From: Oxalobacteraceae bacterium
Lineage (GTDB): Bacteria; Pseudomonadota; Gammaproteobacteria; Burkholderiales; Burkholderiaceae_D
Assembly: GCA_025352145.1 (NCBI GenBank)
Contig: JANXTY010000031.1
Location: 1 to 36,010 of the forward strand
DNA length: 36,010 nucleotides
Direction of reading: 5' to 3'
Every line of letters starts with the position of its first letter. The stretch's first letter is position 1. Under the pieces are notes generated by a model that was not told the DNA's origin, ran no database searches, and saw only the letters and a list, made by a program, of their open reading frames with translations. The position numbers and the translations under genes were made by a program. Shown here one piece after another: positions 7,275 to 19,445 of this stretch.

Positions 7275-7727
7275 TCAACGTCGATGCTGTTTCATGGCGG
7301 ATTGTATTTCGCGCACGCCATCACGTTGTTTTTCTGATTCTCGTTTGTCGTGTTGCTTCTTGCCTTTGGCGAGGCCAATTTCGCATTTGACGCGACCTCG
7401 GAGGTAATGCAAATTAATCGGCACCAGGGTATAGCCGGAACGCTCGACTTTGCCGATCAGCTTGCTGATTTCCGCTGCGTGAAGCAATAATTTTCGGGTG
7501 CGAACCGCCTCAGGATGAATGTGTGTGGAAGCAGTCGGCAAAGCGCTGATATGTGCGCCGAAAAGAAAAATTTCTCCTTTCCGAACGATGACGTAAGCTT
7601 CTTTCAGTTGCACCCGTCCATCACGAATAGCCTTGACTTCCCATCCCTCGAGCATAATGCCGGCCTCGAAACGATCCTCGACAAAATAATCGTGAAAGGC
7701 CTTTTTATTGTCAACAATAGTACTCAT
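7275..7727 (-). CDS. smpB: SsrA-binding protein SmpB
   Basis: A 150-residue small basic protein that binds tmRNA and delivers it to stalled ribosomes for trans-translation. Recognised by the N-terminal [38 protein letters not shown], the beta-barrel segment [19 protein letters not shown] with [10 protein letters not shown], and the family's basic tail [16 protein letters not shown], which forms a helix in the mRNA channel. The length is usual. It is divergent from ratA across only 64 bp, the common arrangement in beta- and gammaproteobacteria. No clear Shine-Dalgarno is visible. The tmRNA gene itself is not in the window. Confidence 0.97.
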   Translation of the reverse strand: MSTIVDNKKAFHDYFVEDRFEAGIMLEGWEVKAIRDGRVQLKEAYVIVRKGEIFLFGAHISALPTASTHIHPEAVRTRKLLLHAAEISKLIGKVERSGYTLVPINLHYLRGRVKCEIGLAKGKKQHDKRESEKQRDGVREIQSAMKQHRR

Positions 7728-7791
7728 AGGATGGGAAAAATAGGTCAGTCGGTTAAACTACAGTGTTGGAATTTTTAAAACGGGTCAGTCA

Positions 7792-8223
7792 ATGGCGGTT
7801 GTGCATAAATCGGTTTTTCTCGGCTATAGCGCTGAGCAAATGTTCGCCCTGGTCGATAAGGTTGAGGATTATCCTCAATTTTTACCTTGGTGTGGGGGTG
7901 TAGATGTGCGCAAAAGGGAAGAAAACAAGCTGGTCGCTAGTTTATTCATCAATTACCACGGTGTGAAGCAAAGTTTTACGACACAAAATACGCATAACCC
8001 TTCCACATTGATTCAAATGACTTTGATCGAAGGCCCTTTTAAGCACCTCGACGGCACTTGGACGTTTAAATCATTGCGAACTGATGCTTGTAAAGTAGAG
8101 TTCGACTTGCGTTATGAGTTTTCCAACCGGATATTGGAGCAGATTATAGGGCCGGTGTTTACGCTGATTGCCAATAATTTTGTCGACTCTTTTTGCAAGC
8201 GAGCAGAGGAAGTGTATGGTTGA
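7792..8223 (+). CDS. ratA: RatA / COQ10-like START-domain protein
   Basis: A 143-residue member of the polyketide cyclase/START family. Visible marks are YSAEQMFALVDKVEDYPQFLPWCGG at the N-terminus, TTQNTHNPSTLIQMTLIEGPF in the middle, and a C-terminal helix FTLIANNFVDSFCKRAEEVYG. Homologues are described either as RatA, which inhibits 70S ribosome association in E. coli, or as a coenzyme-Q-binding COQ10-type protein supporting respiration; sequence alone does not decide. The gene is divergent from smpB and overlaps the downstream rnfH-like gene by 8 bases, so the two are translationally coupled. Confidence 0.92.
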   Translation: MAVVHKSVFLGYSAEQMFALVDKVEDYPQFLPWCGGVDVRKREENKLVASLFINYHGVKQSFTTQNTHNPSTLIQMTLIEGPFKHLDGTWTFKSLRTDACKVEFDLRYEFSNRILEQIIGPVFTLIANNFVDSFCKRAEEVYG

Positions 8224-8554
8224 AGTTGCTACCCCCTCGCCCCTGTGTTCTCCCGATATTGCGCCATTTATCCGCGTCCAGGTATGTTACGCGACGCCCA
8301 CAGGGCAGTTTTTGCGTGAGTTGCACGTGCCGCAGGGGGCGACTGTGGAGATGGCCATTGTCGGAAGTGGTTTACTTGCGCAAGCGCCTGAGATTGACTT
8401 ACTCGTTTGCCAGGTTGGTATTTACAATAAGCTTAAAAGACTTGACACCCTTTTGCGTGAGCATGATCGGGTAGAAATATATCGTCCTCTATTGGCCGAC
8501 CCTAAAGAGTCCAGGCGTTTCCGTGCAGAGAAGAAAAATGCAGGGAAAAGATAA
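8216..8554 (+). CDS. RnfH family protein (RatB)
   Basis: A 112-residue protein with a ubiquitin-like beta-grasp fold expected. Family marks are IRVQVCYATPTGQFLRELHV, VPQGATVEMAIVGSGLL, IDLLVCQVGIYNKL and the closing DRVEIYRPLLADPKESRRFR, which is nearly invariant in RnfH proteins. The start at 8216 is supported by GAGGAAG upstream and the ATGGTTGA overlap with ratA; an in-frame ATG at 8168 lies inside ratA. The molecular role is not firmly known. It is paired with ratA across proteobacteria, and the name RatB reflects that pairing rather than proven antitoxin action. Confidence 0.9.
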   Translation: MVEVATPSPLCSPDIAPFIRVQVCYATPTGQFLRELHVPQGATVEMAIVGSGLLAQAPEIDLLVCQVGIYNKLKRLDTLLREHDRVEIYRPLLADPKESRRFRAEKKNAGKR

Positions 8555-8685
8555 AATTGGTATCAATGAATAGCAGTGCGAAGATTGTACTTAATTAACA
8601 TAGTCTTAGCACTGTCATCTATTTTTTAGTTCTATTTATTATTTAGCTGAAATTAAGTTGGATGCTATTTCTTTTGGGATCTCCT

Positions 8686-10257
8686 ATGTTCCGTATCAGT
8701 CTGTCCGTGTTTGCTTTAATTTCCCTGAATTTGGTTGGTTGTGCTTGGTTACCTTCACAGCCTTCTGTATCTGCCTCAGTACCTATTGTCCTTCCAGTTG
8801 TTCCGGCCGCTGCGCCGTCTTTTCGTGGAAGATGGGAGGGCAGCATTCCCGGCAGAGGTAAAGAATCCCATCAAGATTATCAGTTCGTTTTGGACGTTGC
8901 TGGGGACAAAGTTTCTGGTTTCGTCATTACCCCCTCGGAAGTCGCTTCCATTAGTACGGGTATTGTTTCGGGTGTCGACCTGAAATTCTCGGCAGGTCGT
9001 CGTGAGTATTCTGCGCAGATGAAAGACCATCAGTTGCATGTCAATTTACCGGCCAGAGGCAAGCCGCAGATATTATTGGCGACACATACGTCAGCTGAGC
9101 CGGTACGAGCGCCTGTGACCGTGTCCTTGCCGGTGCTTCGCACTTTACCTGCCAACGGACTGGCTACCACCCCGCCGATGGGGTGGAATAGCTGGAACAA
9201 ATTTCGTGTCAGCATCAATGACAAATTGGTGCGCGAAATCGCGGATGCATTAGTGGAGACCGGGATGAAAAAAGTGGGCTACATTTATCTCAACATCGAT
9301 GATGGTTGGGAAGGTGAGCGCACTACCGATGGTACGCTGCAAAGCAATGCGAATTTCCCCAACATGAAAGCCTTGTCCGATTACGTTCATAGTAAAGGAT
9401 TAAAGCTTGGTATCTATTCCTCGCCTGGTCCGCGTACCTGCGCCGGATTTGAAGGAAGCTTTAATCACGAAGAACAGGATGCCCGCACGTTTGCCGCCTG
9501 GGGAATCGACTACCTGAAATACGACTGGTGCAGCGCCCCTGCCGTGTACGAAAAATCACAAATGCGTGCTGCGTATCAAAAAATGGGGGAAGCATTGGTT
9601 GCTACAGGGCGCCCAATTGTCTACAGCTTGTGTCAATACGGCATGTTGGATGTGGAAACCTGGGGCCCTGCCGTAGGGGGCAATCTGTGGCGCACGACTG
9701 GCGACATTAACGCCACGTGGGAGCGCATGAGTGCCATTGGCTTCGATCAGCAGGGCGAACGTGCACGCTTTGCAGCGCCGAGCCAATGGAACGACCCCGA
9801 CATGTTGGAGGTTGGCAATCCGGGATTAAACGAAGAGGAATCACGAACGCATATGAGTTTGTGGGCGCTGCTTGCCGCTCCTTTAATTGCTGGCAATGAC
9901 GTGAGAACGATGGCACCTGCCACGCGCGATATTCTCAATAATGAAGAGGTCATCGCTATTGACCAGGATCCTGCGGGAAAACAGGGAGCGCGGGTTAGTA
10001 AGACAGGACTCACAGAAATCTGGAGCCGTCCCTTGGACAAGGGTGATGTTGCAATCGGATTATTTAATCGTTCAGCTAATCCTGCCACGGTCAATGTGAA
10101 ATGGGCTGACCTCGGACTCAGCAAGGTACGAAAGGTGCGCGATGTCTGGAAGCACGAAATATTTACCCAAGTGCAACTTACCCAAGTGCAGGATCAATAC
10201 AGTGTTGTGATTGCACCGCACGGGGTTGTTTTATTGCGCGTTTCTTCCAGTCGATAA
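8686..10257 (+). CDS. Lipoprotein GH27 alpha-galactosidase
   Basis: A 523-residue family 27 enzyme that hydrolyses terminal alpha-galactosides (melibiose, raffinose type, galactomannan branches). The start at 8686 gives a lipoprotein signal, MFRISLSVFALISLNLVGC, with lipobox LVGC, so it is probably membrane-anchored; an ATG at 8662 is the alternative. Residues about 40-135 form an extra beta-rich domain (RGRWEGSIPGRGKESHQDYQ onward) that I do not recognise. The catalytic barrel starts at TPPMGWNSWNKF. The nucleophile is about D280 in YLKYDWC; the acid/base lies in the NDPDMLEVGN box (D370/D372). A C-terminal beta domain follows (EIWSRPLDKGDVAIGLFNRS). A 15-bp tandem duplication near 10163-10190 repeats the residues TQVQ. 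It is a single gene with no sugar-transport neighbours. Confidence 0.93.
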   Translation: MFRISLSVFALISLNLVGCAWLPSQPSVSASVPIVLPVVPAAAPSFRGRWEGSIPGRGKESHQDYQFVLDVAGDKVSGFVITPSEVASISTGIVSGVDLKFSAGRREYSAQMKDHQLHVNLPARGKPQILLATHTSAEPVRAPVTVSLPVLRTLPANGLATTPPMGWNSWNKFRVSINDKLVREIADALVETGMKKVGYIYLNIDDGWEGERTTDGTLQSNANFPNMKALSDYVHSKGLKLGIYSSPGPRTCAGFEGSFNHEEQDARTFAAWGIDYLKYDWCSAPAVYEKSQMRAAYQKMGEALVATGRPIVYSLCQYGMLDVETWGPAVGGNLWRTTGDINATWERMSAIGFDQQGERARFAAPSQWNDPDMLEVGNPGLNEEESRTHMSLWALLAAPLIAGNDVRTMAPATRDILNNEEVIAIDQDPAGKQGARVSKTGLTEIWSRPLDKGDVAIGLFNRSANPATVNVKWADLGLSKVRKVRDVWKHEIFTQVQLTQVQDQYSVVIAPHGVVLLRVSSSR

Positions 10258-10468
10258 TGAAAATAGTGACATTGCCAATGTGACTCATGATCTGGTATGG
10301 AGCGCTTTAGAAATTGCTCATTCGTGCCAGAAACTTTGTATCTGACATTGGTTAATCTCACGCTCTTTCAATGTCGCCTGTTGCATAACGATAGACCAAT
10401 TCATTCATTTTCCTCGCGGAGCATCGTGCGTGCTGGTGTGAGAGTGCGCCTTTCAAGGTGGATTTCTG

Positions 10469-11961
<1,493 letters not shown>

Positions 11962-12197
11962 ACATCGTTGCTGCGCGAATATTTCTTGACCCGCCGGGGT
12001 GTGAGAATCTGTGAAAACTGTTGGGCTGATGAAACGTTAGTCCTGCCTACGATGCAAAGCAGCGTTCCAGCGCACCGTTACAGTTTTTCTCCGGCGTCGT
12101 AATTTAGAGCAAGCATCGCATTAATAATTTGACGTTAAACAGCATTGTTTGGGTCGGATTTGTGGCTTCTTTCTACTCGCATTTTTCATCTAAATCT

Positions 12198-13802
12198 ATG
12201 TCTATGCATTCCAAAATTCTGATCCTCGACTTCGGTTCCCAGTTCACCCAATTGATTGCGCGTCGCGTGCGCGATGCAGGCGTTTTCTCCGAAGTTTTTC
12301 CTTACGATGTCAGCGACGAATTTGTCCGCAATTATGGCGCGTCGGGAATTATTCTTTCGGGTAGCCCGAGCTCCACATTGGAAGGTGATTCGCCACGGGC
12401 ACCGCAAGCAGTATTCGAGTTGGGTTTGCCGGTGTTGGGCATTTGCTACGGCATGTTGACTATGGCTGAACAGTTGGGTGGCAAAGTTGAACATGGACTG
12501 GTGCGTGAATTCGGCTATGCAGAAGTGCGTGCCCGCAGTCATACAGCCTTGTTCTCGGGCATTAACGATGTCGTTACTGCCGAAGGTCACGGCATGCTCA
12601 AGGTATGGATGAGCCACGGTGATAAAGTCGTCGCGATGCCCGGTGGCTTCAAATTGATGGGTTCTACCGAAAGCTGCCCCATCGCTGGCATGGCCGATGA
12701 AGAGCGCCGATTCTACGCCTTGCAATTTCATCCTGAAGTCACGCATACCTTGCAAGGCAAGGCCATTCTGGGCCGCTTTGTGCATGAAATTTGCGGCTGT
12801 AAGTCTGACTGGAACATGCCGGATTACATTGCCGAAGCAGTTGAAAAAATTCGTCAGCAAGTCGGTACCGATGAGGTCATTCTTGGTTTATCCGGCGGTG
12901 TCGATTCTAGCGTTGCTGCGGCCCTGATTCATCGCGCTATCGGTGACAAACTGACCTGCGTTTTTGTCGATCATGGGCTGTTACGCCTTGGCGAAGGCAA
13001 TATGGTTATGGATATGTTTGCCAAAAATTTGGGTGTAAAAGTGATTCGCATTGATGCCGAAGATCAATTCATGGGCCACTTGGCTGGTGTGACCGATCCA
13101 GAAACGAAGCGGAAAATTATCGGTCGCGAATTTGTTGAAGTGTTTCAAGTGGAAGCAGGCAAACTCAAGAATGCAAAATGGTTGGCGCAAGGCACGATTT
13201 ATCCTGATGTCATCGAGAGTGCTGGCAAGGGTAAGAAAGGCCATACCATCAAGAGCCATCATAATGTGGGGGGACTGCCGGAAACCCTCAACCTGAAGTT
13301 GCTTGAGCCGTTGCGGGAACTCTTTAAAGACGAAGTGCGTAAACTCGGTGTTGCGCTTGGGTTGCCGCATGCAATGGTGTATCGCCATCCATTTCCAGGT
13401 CCGGGCCTTGGTGTGCGGATTTTAGGGGAGGTGAAAAAAGAATACGCGGATTTATTACGTCGCGCCGATGCGATTTTTATTGAAGAGCTGCGTAACACAG
13501 CAACAGAATTTGCCTCCAACGATGAGGATATGCCACAAAATTGGTATGACGCTACCAGTCAGGCTTTCGCCGTATTTGTGCCAGTCAAATCGGTTGGTGT
13601 GATGGGGGACGGACGTACTTATGAATGGGTCGTGGCATTACGCGCAGTACAAACGCAAGACTTCATGACCGCGCATTGGGCACATCTGCCGCATACGTTG
13701 CTCGGCAAAGTTTCTAATCGTATCATCAATGAAGTTCGTGGTATTAATCGTGTGGTGTACGATATTTCAGGAAAGCCACCCGCAACAATTGAGTGGGAAT
13801 AG
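12198..13802 (+). CDS. guaA: GMP synthase (glutamine-hydrolysing)
   Basis: Converts XMP to GMP using ATP and glutamine. The 534-residue protein has three parts: a class I glutaminase (about 1-200) with [20 protein letters not shown], the nucleophile Cys83 in GICYGM and the catalytic His/Glu in QFHPEVTHT; an ATP pyrophosphatase (about 215-400) with the PP-loop [11 protein letters not shown]; and a C-terminal dimerisation domain ending IEWE. The start at 12198 ([10 protein letters not shown]) is chosen by family alignment; the frame extends upstream to a TTG, but those 23 residues are not family-like. No strong Shine-Dalgarno is visible. It follows guaB and precedes queE, a coherent GTP-supply block. 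Confidence 0.98.
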   Translation: MSMHSKILILDFGSQFTQLIARRVRDAGVFSEVFPYDVSDEFVRNYGASGIILSGSPSSTLEGDSPRAPQAVFELGLPVLGICYGMLTMAEQLGGKVEHGLVREFGYAEVRARSHTALFSGINDVVTAEGHGMLKVWMSHGDKVVAMPGGFKLMGSTESCPIAGMADEERRFYALQFHPEVTHTLQGKAILGRFVHEICGCKSDWNMPDYIAEAVEKIRQQVGTDEVILGLSGGVDSSVAAALIHRAIGDKLTCVFVDHGLLRLGEGNMVMDMFAKNLGVKVIRIDAEDQFMGHLAGVTDPETKRKIIGREFVEVFQVEAGKLKNAKWLAQGTIYPDVIESAGKGKKGHTIKSHHNVGGLPETLNLKLLEPLRELFKDEVRKLGVALGLPHAMVYRHPFPGPGLGVRILGEVKKEYADLLRRADAIFIEELRNTATEFASNDEDMPQNWYDATSQAFAVFVPVKSVGVMGDGRTYEWVVALRAVQTQDFMTAHWAHLPHTLLGKVSNRIINEVRGINRVVYDISGKPPATIEWE

Positions 13803-13876
13803 CGTAAGAACAAATTCGAGGTGGCCCGTCGGTACGACCATCGGGCGCGTCCGGGTTGGGCAAATCAGGAAATACC

Positions 13877-14521
13877 GTGGCCTATAGCATCAAAGAAATT
13901 TTTTACACACTACAAGGTGAGGGCGCACATGCAGGGCGGCCCGCTGTGTTCTGTCGTTTTTCTGGATGCAACCTATGGTCCGGGCGCGAGATGGATCGTG
14001 CGAGTGCGGTGTGTCAGTTTTGCGATACGGATTTTGTCGGCACCGATGGGGAGCTTGGCGGAAAATTTATCGATAGCGCCAGCCTTGCGCAGACTATCGA
14101 CGCTTGTTGGCCGCTTGCCTACGCTGCCTATCCTGCCAGCAAATACGTCGTCTTTACCGGTGGCGAACCGCTCTTGCAACTCGATGATGCACTCATTAAA
14201 AGTATGCATGAATTCGGTTTCGAAATAGCGATTGAAACCAATGGCACACTGTCGGTTCCCCAAGGGGTTGACTGGGTTTGCGTCAGTCCCAAAGCAGGCT
14301 CTACTTTAGTCGTTACGCAAGGCAATGAATTGAAAGCGGTGATCCCACAACGTGATCAAACATTAGCCGATTATGAAGCGCTCCAATTCGACCATTTTTT
14401 TGTGCAACCGATGGACGGCCCTGATATTGCCACCAACACCCGGCTTGCCATTGATACTTGTAAGCGCAATCCACAGTGGAAGCTCAGCTTGCAAACGCAT
14501 AAGCTTCTACAGATCCCCTAA
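13877..14521 (+). CDS. queE: 7-carboxy-7-deazaguanine synthase
   Basis: A radical-SAM enzyme that contracts carboxy-tetrahydropterin to 7-carboxy-7-deazaguanine in preQ0/queuosine synthesis. The 214-residue protein has the QueE-specific cluster motif C-x14-C-x2-C (CNLWSG..., then CQFC), the N-terminal YSIKEIFYTLQGEG, and FTGGEPLLQ for SAM binding. The GTG start at 13877 is chosen because AGGAAA lies just upstream and the protein then opens MAYSIKEIF, as in homologues. It is followed by queD after 25 bp, so the two sequential pathway enzymes are cotranscribed. Confidence 0.96.
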   Translation: MAYSIKEIFYTLQGEGAHAGRPAVFCRFSGCNLWSGREMDRASAVCQFCDTDFVGTDGELGGKFIDSASLAQTIDACWPLAYAAYPASKYVVFTGGEPLLQLDDALIKSMHEFGFEIAIETNGTLSVPQGVDWVCVSPKAGSTLVVTQGNELKAVIPQRDQTLADYEALQFDHFFVQPMDGPDIATNTRLAIDTCKRNPQWKLSLQTHKLLQIP

Positions 14522-14546
14522 TTAAGCGCTATCGCCATTACTGTCA

Positions 14547-15465
<919 letters not shown>

Positions 15466-15476
15466 CTGGGCATGCT

Positions 15477-16430
15477 ATGCACCCTATAAATCAACAGAAT
15501 AGCCAGACCCAAAAAATCGGACTTGCCATCGTTGCCCCTGGTGGTTATGCGCCGGATGACGGCGCACTGGAAAATGCAATTTCCATGCTGGAAGCGCAGG
15601 GCTGCTGCGTACATAATTATTACGAGTCTGAGAGAAAATACCAGAGATTCGCGGCTACAGACACGGCGCGTGCTGCGCAATTGATGGCGGCGGCAGTCAA
15701 TCCTGAGGTGCACATTGTCATAGCCTTGCGTGGGAGCTATGGCATGAGCCGGATTCTGCCCGCGTTGGATTTCAAAAAATTGACGGCGAGTGGCAAACTC
15801 TTCGTCGGCTATAGCGATTTCACGGCATTTAATCTGGGATTATTAGCGCAGACTGGGGCGATTAGTTTTACCGGGCCGATGATCTGCGATGACTTTACGC
15901 GTCCTGATCTGAGTCAGTTCACACATCAAAATTTCTGGCAATGTCTGAATGGGCCGACACACAAAATTTCAGCACAATCCGACAACAATCCGGTACTCGA
16001 CGTTTCCGGCATCCTGTGGGGGGGAAACTTGACGATGTTAACCCATTTAATCGGGACGCCTTATTTTCCACAGATCGATGATGGAATTTTGTTTGTGGAA
16101 GATGTGGGTGAGCATCCCTATCGCATCGAACGTATGTTGCTACAGCTGCTGCACGCGGGGGTTCTGGGGCGTCAGCAAGCGGTATTGCTGGGGGATTTCT
16201 CCCAATATCGTTTAGGTCAGTACGATAATGGATACGACTTTGATAGCATGCTTTCTTTTTTACGGGGGTATTTGCCAGTCCCGGTATTAACGGGTTTGCC
16301 TTTTGGACACATTCCCGACAAGGCAACACTGCCAATTGGCTGCATAGCGCACCTCACTTCCCAAAAAACGTCGTTTCAGCTCCGCATGTCTGGCTATCCT
16401 ACCTTGCTTTCTGCCGATGAAAATAGATAG
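15477..16430 (+). CDS. ldcA: LD-carboxypeptidase (S66 family)
   Basis: Cytoplasmic LD-carboxypeptidase expected to remove the terminal D-Ala from murein tetrapeptides during cell-wall recycling. It has 317 residues from the ATG at 15477; a GTG at 15462 overlapping the tadA stop (GTGA) is equally possible. Family marks are IAVIAP-type IGLAIVAPGGYAPD, ALRGSYGMSRILP, the nucleophile Ser in LFVGYSDFTAF, the catalytic Glu in LFVEDVGEHPYRIERML, and the His in GLPFGHIPDKATLP. The usual RGGYG is RGSYG here. It is the last gene of the guaA-ldcA run. A microcin-C-immunity (MccF) role is possible for this family but less likely in this context. Confidence 0.93.
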   Translation: MHPINQQNSQTQKIGLAIVAPGGYAPDDGALENAISMLEAQGCCVHNYYESERKYQRFAATDTARAAQLMAAAVNPEVHIVIALRGSYGMSRILPALDFKKLTASGKLFVGYSDFTAFNLGLLAQTGAISFTGPMICDDFTRPDLSQFTHQNFWQCLNGPTHKISAQSDNNPVLDVSGILWGGNLTMLTHLIGTPYFPQIDDGILFVEDVGEHPYRIERMLLQLLHAGVLGRQQAVLLGDFSQYRLGQYDNGYDFDSMLSFLRGYLPVPVLTGLPFGHIPDKATLPIGCIAHLTSQKTSFQLRMSGYPTLLSADENR

Positions 16431-16620
16431 GGTGCGCATGTCACTTAATGGCAGCGGAATAGGTTTGGCTCTGAAAGGTTTTGCCTTTTAGATTGATAAA
16501 CCAAGGCAACTTCGGCAGAATGGATGTCTTTCGCAGTGCAGCATAGTGGGGTGTAGGGGCGGCTTGGAGGTAGCCCGATTCGCTCCTGTGTTTTTTACCG
16601 AATTGATCGAGGATTGCATT

Positions 16621-17850
16621 TTGCGCCCAATACAAAAATCTAGAAAATTAGCGGATGTTTGTTATGACATTCGCGGCCCTGTTTTGGAAAAATCCAAGCA
16701 AATGGAGGAAGAGGGCCATAAAATTATTAAGCTGAACATTGGCAATCTCGCGGTGTTTGGTTTTGATCCGCCTGACGAGATCGTGCAGGACATGATTCGC
16801 AATTTGCATAATGCAGCGGCTTATACCGATTCCAAAGGCATGTTCGCGCCACGCAAGGCGATTATGCATTACACGCAAGGGAAAAAAATAGCGGGTGTCG
16901 CCATCGACGATATTTATATCGGCAATGGCGCCTCCGAGCTGATCGTCATGGGGATGAATGGCTTGCTCAATACCGGCGACGAGGTATTGGTGCCTGCGCC
17001 GGATTATCCTTTGTGGACTGCGGCTGTGAGTCTTTCCGGCGGCACGCCAGTCCATTATGTGTGCGATGAACAATCGGGCTGGCTGCCCGATATCGACGAT
17101 ATCAAAAAGAAAATTACCTCGAATACCAAAGCGATCGTCGTCATCAACCCGAATAACCCGACCGGGGCACTGTATTCGATAGAAGTATTGCAGCAAATCG
17201 TTGAAGTGGCCCGGCAGCATGAGCTGATTATTTTTGCCGATGAGATTTACGATAAAACCTTGTATGACGAAGAGCAGCACGTATCCATCGCCTCGTTAGC
17301 CGATGACGTGCTTTTCATTACCTTGAATGGTCTGTCCAAGAACTATCGATCCTGCGGCTATCGGGCGGGTTGGATGGTGGTATCGGGTGAGAAAAGGCAT
17401 GCCAAGGATTATATCGAGGGGCTGAACATGTTGGCCTCGATGCGACTGTGCGCCAATGCGCCTGGACAGTATGCGATCCAGACTGCACTTGGCGGCTATC
17501 AAAGTATTCAAGACTTGGTCGGCGCGGGCGGTCGCCTACTCAAACAGCGCGATCTGGCGCACAAATTGTTGACCGATATGCCGGGCGTTACCTGCGTCAA
17601 GCCGAAGGCAGCCTTGTATATGTTTCCTCGCCTTGACCCTAAAATGTATCCCATTGCAGATGATCAGCAATTTGCCTATGAACTGCTGGCAGAAGAAAAA
17701 GTACTTATTGTGCAAGGAACGGGATTCAACTGGATTGCACCGGATCACTTCCGTGTGGTTTTCTTGCCCAATTCGGATGATCTGACGGAAGCGTTTGGAC
17801 GTATTGCACGATTCCTCGATAGTTATCGCAAACGGCATGGCACGGCGTAG
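16621..17850 (+). CDS. alaA: Alanine aminotransferase AlaA (class I PLP)
   Basis: Glutamate-pyruvate aminotransferase making alanine. The 409-residue protein closely resembles E. coli AlaA throughout: KLADVCYDIRGPVLEK, IIKLNIGNLAVFGFDPPDEI, AAYTDSKGMF, VPAPDYPLWTAAVSLSGG, NPNNPTGALYS, FADEIYDKTLYD, the PLP lysine about K240 in NGLSKNYRSCGYRAGWM, and SMRLCANAPGQYAIQTALGG. The TTG start at 16621 is chosen because GAGGA lies 8 bases upstream and the product then opens MRPIQKSRKLADVCYD, as in AlaA; the frame upstream is not family-like. hom follows, a common betaproteobacterial pairing, but a repeat element lies between them. Confidence 0.95.
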   Translation: MRPIQKSRKLADVCYDIRGPVLEKSKQMEEEGHKIIKLNIGNLAVFGFDPPDEIVQDMIRNLHNAAAYTDSKGMFAPRKAIMHYTQGKKIAGVAIDDIYIGNGASELIVMGMNGLLNTGDEVLVPAPDYPLWTAAVSLSGGTPVHYVCDEQSGWLPDIDDIKKKITSNTKAIVVINPNNPTGALYSIEVLQQIVEVARQHELIIFADEIYDKTLYDEEQHVSIASLADDVLFITLNGLSKNYRSCGYRAGWMVVSGEKRHAKDYIEGLNMLASMRLCANAPGQYAIQTALGGYQSIQDLVGAGGRLLKQRDLAHKLLTDMPGVTCVKPKAALYMFPRLDPKMYPIADDQQFAYELLAEEKVLIVQGTGFNWIAPDHFRVVFLPNSDDLTEAFGRIARFLDSYRKRHGTA

Positions 17851-17865
17851 CCTGAGTGAAAATAA

Positions 17866-17960
17866 GAGGGCTTATGCACAACCTTGCGCCGTTTGCCTTC
17901 TTGTCGATCAGGCCCACTGTGTGCGTCGGCACGTTTTGCCGGGACGATTTGCGTAAGTCC
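17866..17960. repeat. Palindromic repeat element, copy 3 (diverged)
   Basis: Read on the minus strand it starts GGACTTACGCAAATCGTCCC and continues GGCAAAACGTGCCGACG, matching copy 2 (3859-3960) end and interior in the same order; the far end is degenerate (TTGTGCATAAGCC). About 95 bp, inserted 15 bp after alaA and 86 bp before hom. Confidence 0.8.
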
Positions 17961-18046
17961 TAAAAACAAATAAGTGACAGAGCTTGAAAGAACTAAGATT
18001 TTTTTGAGTTGTGTGTTTTTTATAGTCGTCTCTAAAATTTAAACAT

Positions 18047-19357
18047 ATGAAATCCATCAAAGTAGGTTTACTCGGCATCGGTACCGTTGGTGCTGGCACA
18101 TTCAACGTTCTCAAGCGCAATCAAGAAGAAATCACTCGCCGCGCCGGTCGCGGTATTGAAATCGCCATGGTTGCGGACCTCAATGTTGAGCGTGCAAAAG
18201 AGCTGACCAACGGCACATGCGTAGTCGTTAACGACGCTAATGTGGTGGTCAACAATCCTGACATCGACATCGTAATTGAACTGATCGGTGGCTACGGTAT
18301 TGCGAAAGAGTTAGTACTCAAGGCCATTGCCAATGGAAAACACGTCGTCACCGCGAATAAGGCTTTACTCGCGACCCACGGCAATGAAATTTTCAAAGCG
18401 GCACAAGAGAAGGGCGTGATGGTCGCGTTCGAGGCGGCAGTCGCTGGCGGCATTCCCATTATCAAGGCCTTGCGCGAAGGCTTGACGGCCAATCGTATTC
18501 AGTGGATTGCGGGCATCATCAATGGCACTACCAATTTCATTTTGTCCGAAATGCGCGATAAAGGACTGGACTTCGATACCGTCCTGAAAGAAGCGCAACG
18601 TCTCGGTTATGCCGAAGCCGATCCGACCTTTGATATTGAAGGTGTGGATGCCGCACATAAGGCAACCATCATGTCGGCGATCGCATTTGGCATGCCGGTA
18701 CAGTTTGATAAAGCGCATGTAGAAGGCATTACCAAACTGGAAGCGGTCGATATCCGCTATGCCGAACAGCTCGGTTATCGCATTAAACTGCTGGGTATTA
18801 CCAAACGTACTGCTAAGGGAATCGAGTTGCGTGTGCATCCGACCCTGATTCCAAGCAAACGTCTCATCGCCAATGTTGAAGGCGCGATGAATGCGGTGCT
18901 GGTACATGGCGATGCTGTCGGTGCGACATTGTATTACGGTAAAGGCGCTGGAGCAGAGCCTACCGCTTCAGCAGTGATTGCTGATTTGGTGGATATCACC
19001 CGTCTGGCCACTGCCGATCCAGAACACCGGGTGCCGTATCTGGCATTCCAGCCGCATGCAATGAGCGATACGCCGATCTTGCCGATGGCTGAAATTACTA
19101 CCAGCTACTATTTACGCATGCAAGTGGCCGATCAGCCAGGCGTATTGGCGGATGTGACGCGCATTTTGGCGGATGCTACGATTTCGATTGATGCGATGTT
19201 GCAGAAAGAGCCAGCGGAGGGCGAGATCCAAACCGACATCATCATGCTGACGCACCAAACACAGGAAAAAAATGTCATCGCCGCTATCGCTAAAATCGAA
19301 GCGCTGGCTACGGTAGTTGGGAACGTGACCAAGATACGTATGGAAGAGTTGAGCTGA
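18047..19357 (+). CDS. hom: Homoserine dehydrogenase
   Basis: Reduces aspartate semialdehyde to homoserine, a branch point to threonine and methionine. The 436-residue monofunctional form has the NAD(P) Rossmann motif GLLGIGTVGAGTFNVL, VVTANKALLATHG, the catalytic core EAAVAGGIPIIKALREGL, GIINGTTNFIL and GYAEADPTFDIEGVDAAHK, and a C-terminal ACT domain (about 355-430, MQVADQPGVLADVTRIL), consistent with feedback control by threonine. No clear ribosome site is visible before the ATG at 18047. In many relatives thrC follows directly; here a DUF2164 gene follows instead. Confidence 0.97.
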   Translation: MKSIKVGLLGIGTVGAGTFNVLKRNQEEITRRAGRGIEIAMVADLNVERAKELTNGTCVVVNDANVVVNNPDIDIVIELIGGYGIAKELVLKAIANGKHVVTANKALLATHGNEIFKAAQEKGVMVAFEAAVAGGIPIIKALREGLTANRIQWIAGIINGTTNFILSEMRDKGLDFDTVLKEAQRLGYAEADPTFDIEGVDAAHKATIMSAIAFGMPVQFDKAHVEGITKLEAVDIRYAEQLGYRIKLLGITKRTAKGIELRVHPTLIPSKRLIANVEGAMNAVLVHGDAVGATLYYGKGAGAEPTASAVIADLVDITRLATADPEHRVPYLAFQPHAMSDTPILPMAEITTSYYLRMQVADQPGVLADVTRILADATISIDAMLQKEPAEGEIQTDIIMLTHQTQEKNVIAAIAKIEALATVVGNVTKIRMEELS

Positions 19358-19445
19358 TTTAAAAGCAGTTTTTTTGTGCAAAATGCGGTGCGGTTGGCGG
19401 GGAAAAATTTCACCATTTTTGCGCTGACTATGGGTAGGGTAATGG

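Noticed and set aside
12186-12860. Long antisense frame (224 codons) opposite guaA, and similar ones opposite GH35 (1877-2488) and the permeases (23422-24309)
   Set aside because: These mirror codon bias of the real genes on the other strand; products are low-complexity and lack recognisable domains.
16441-16635. 64-codon minus frame between ldcA and alaA
   Set aside because: It overlaps the alaA start, lacks a ribosome site and resembles nothing I know. The 190-bp gap is left without a gene.
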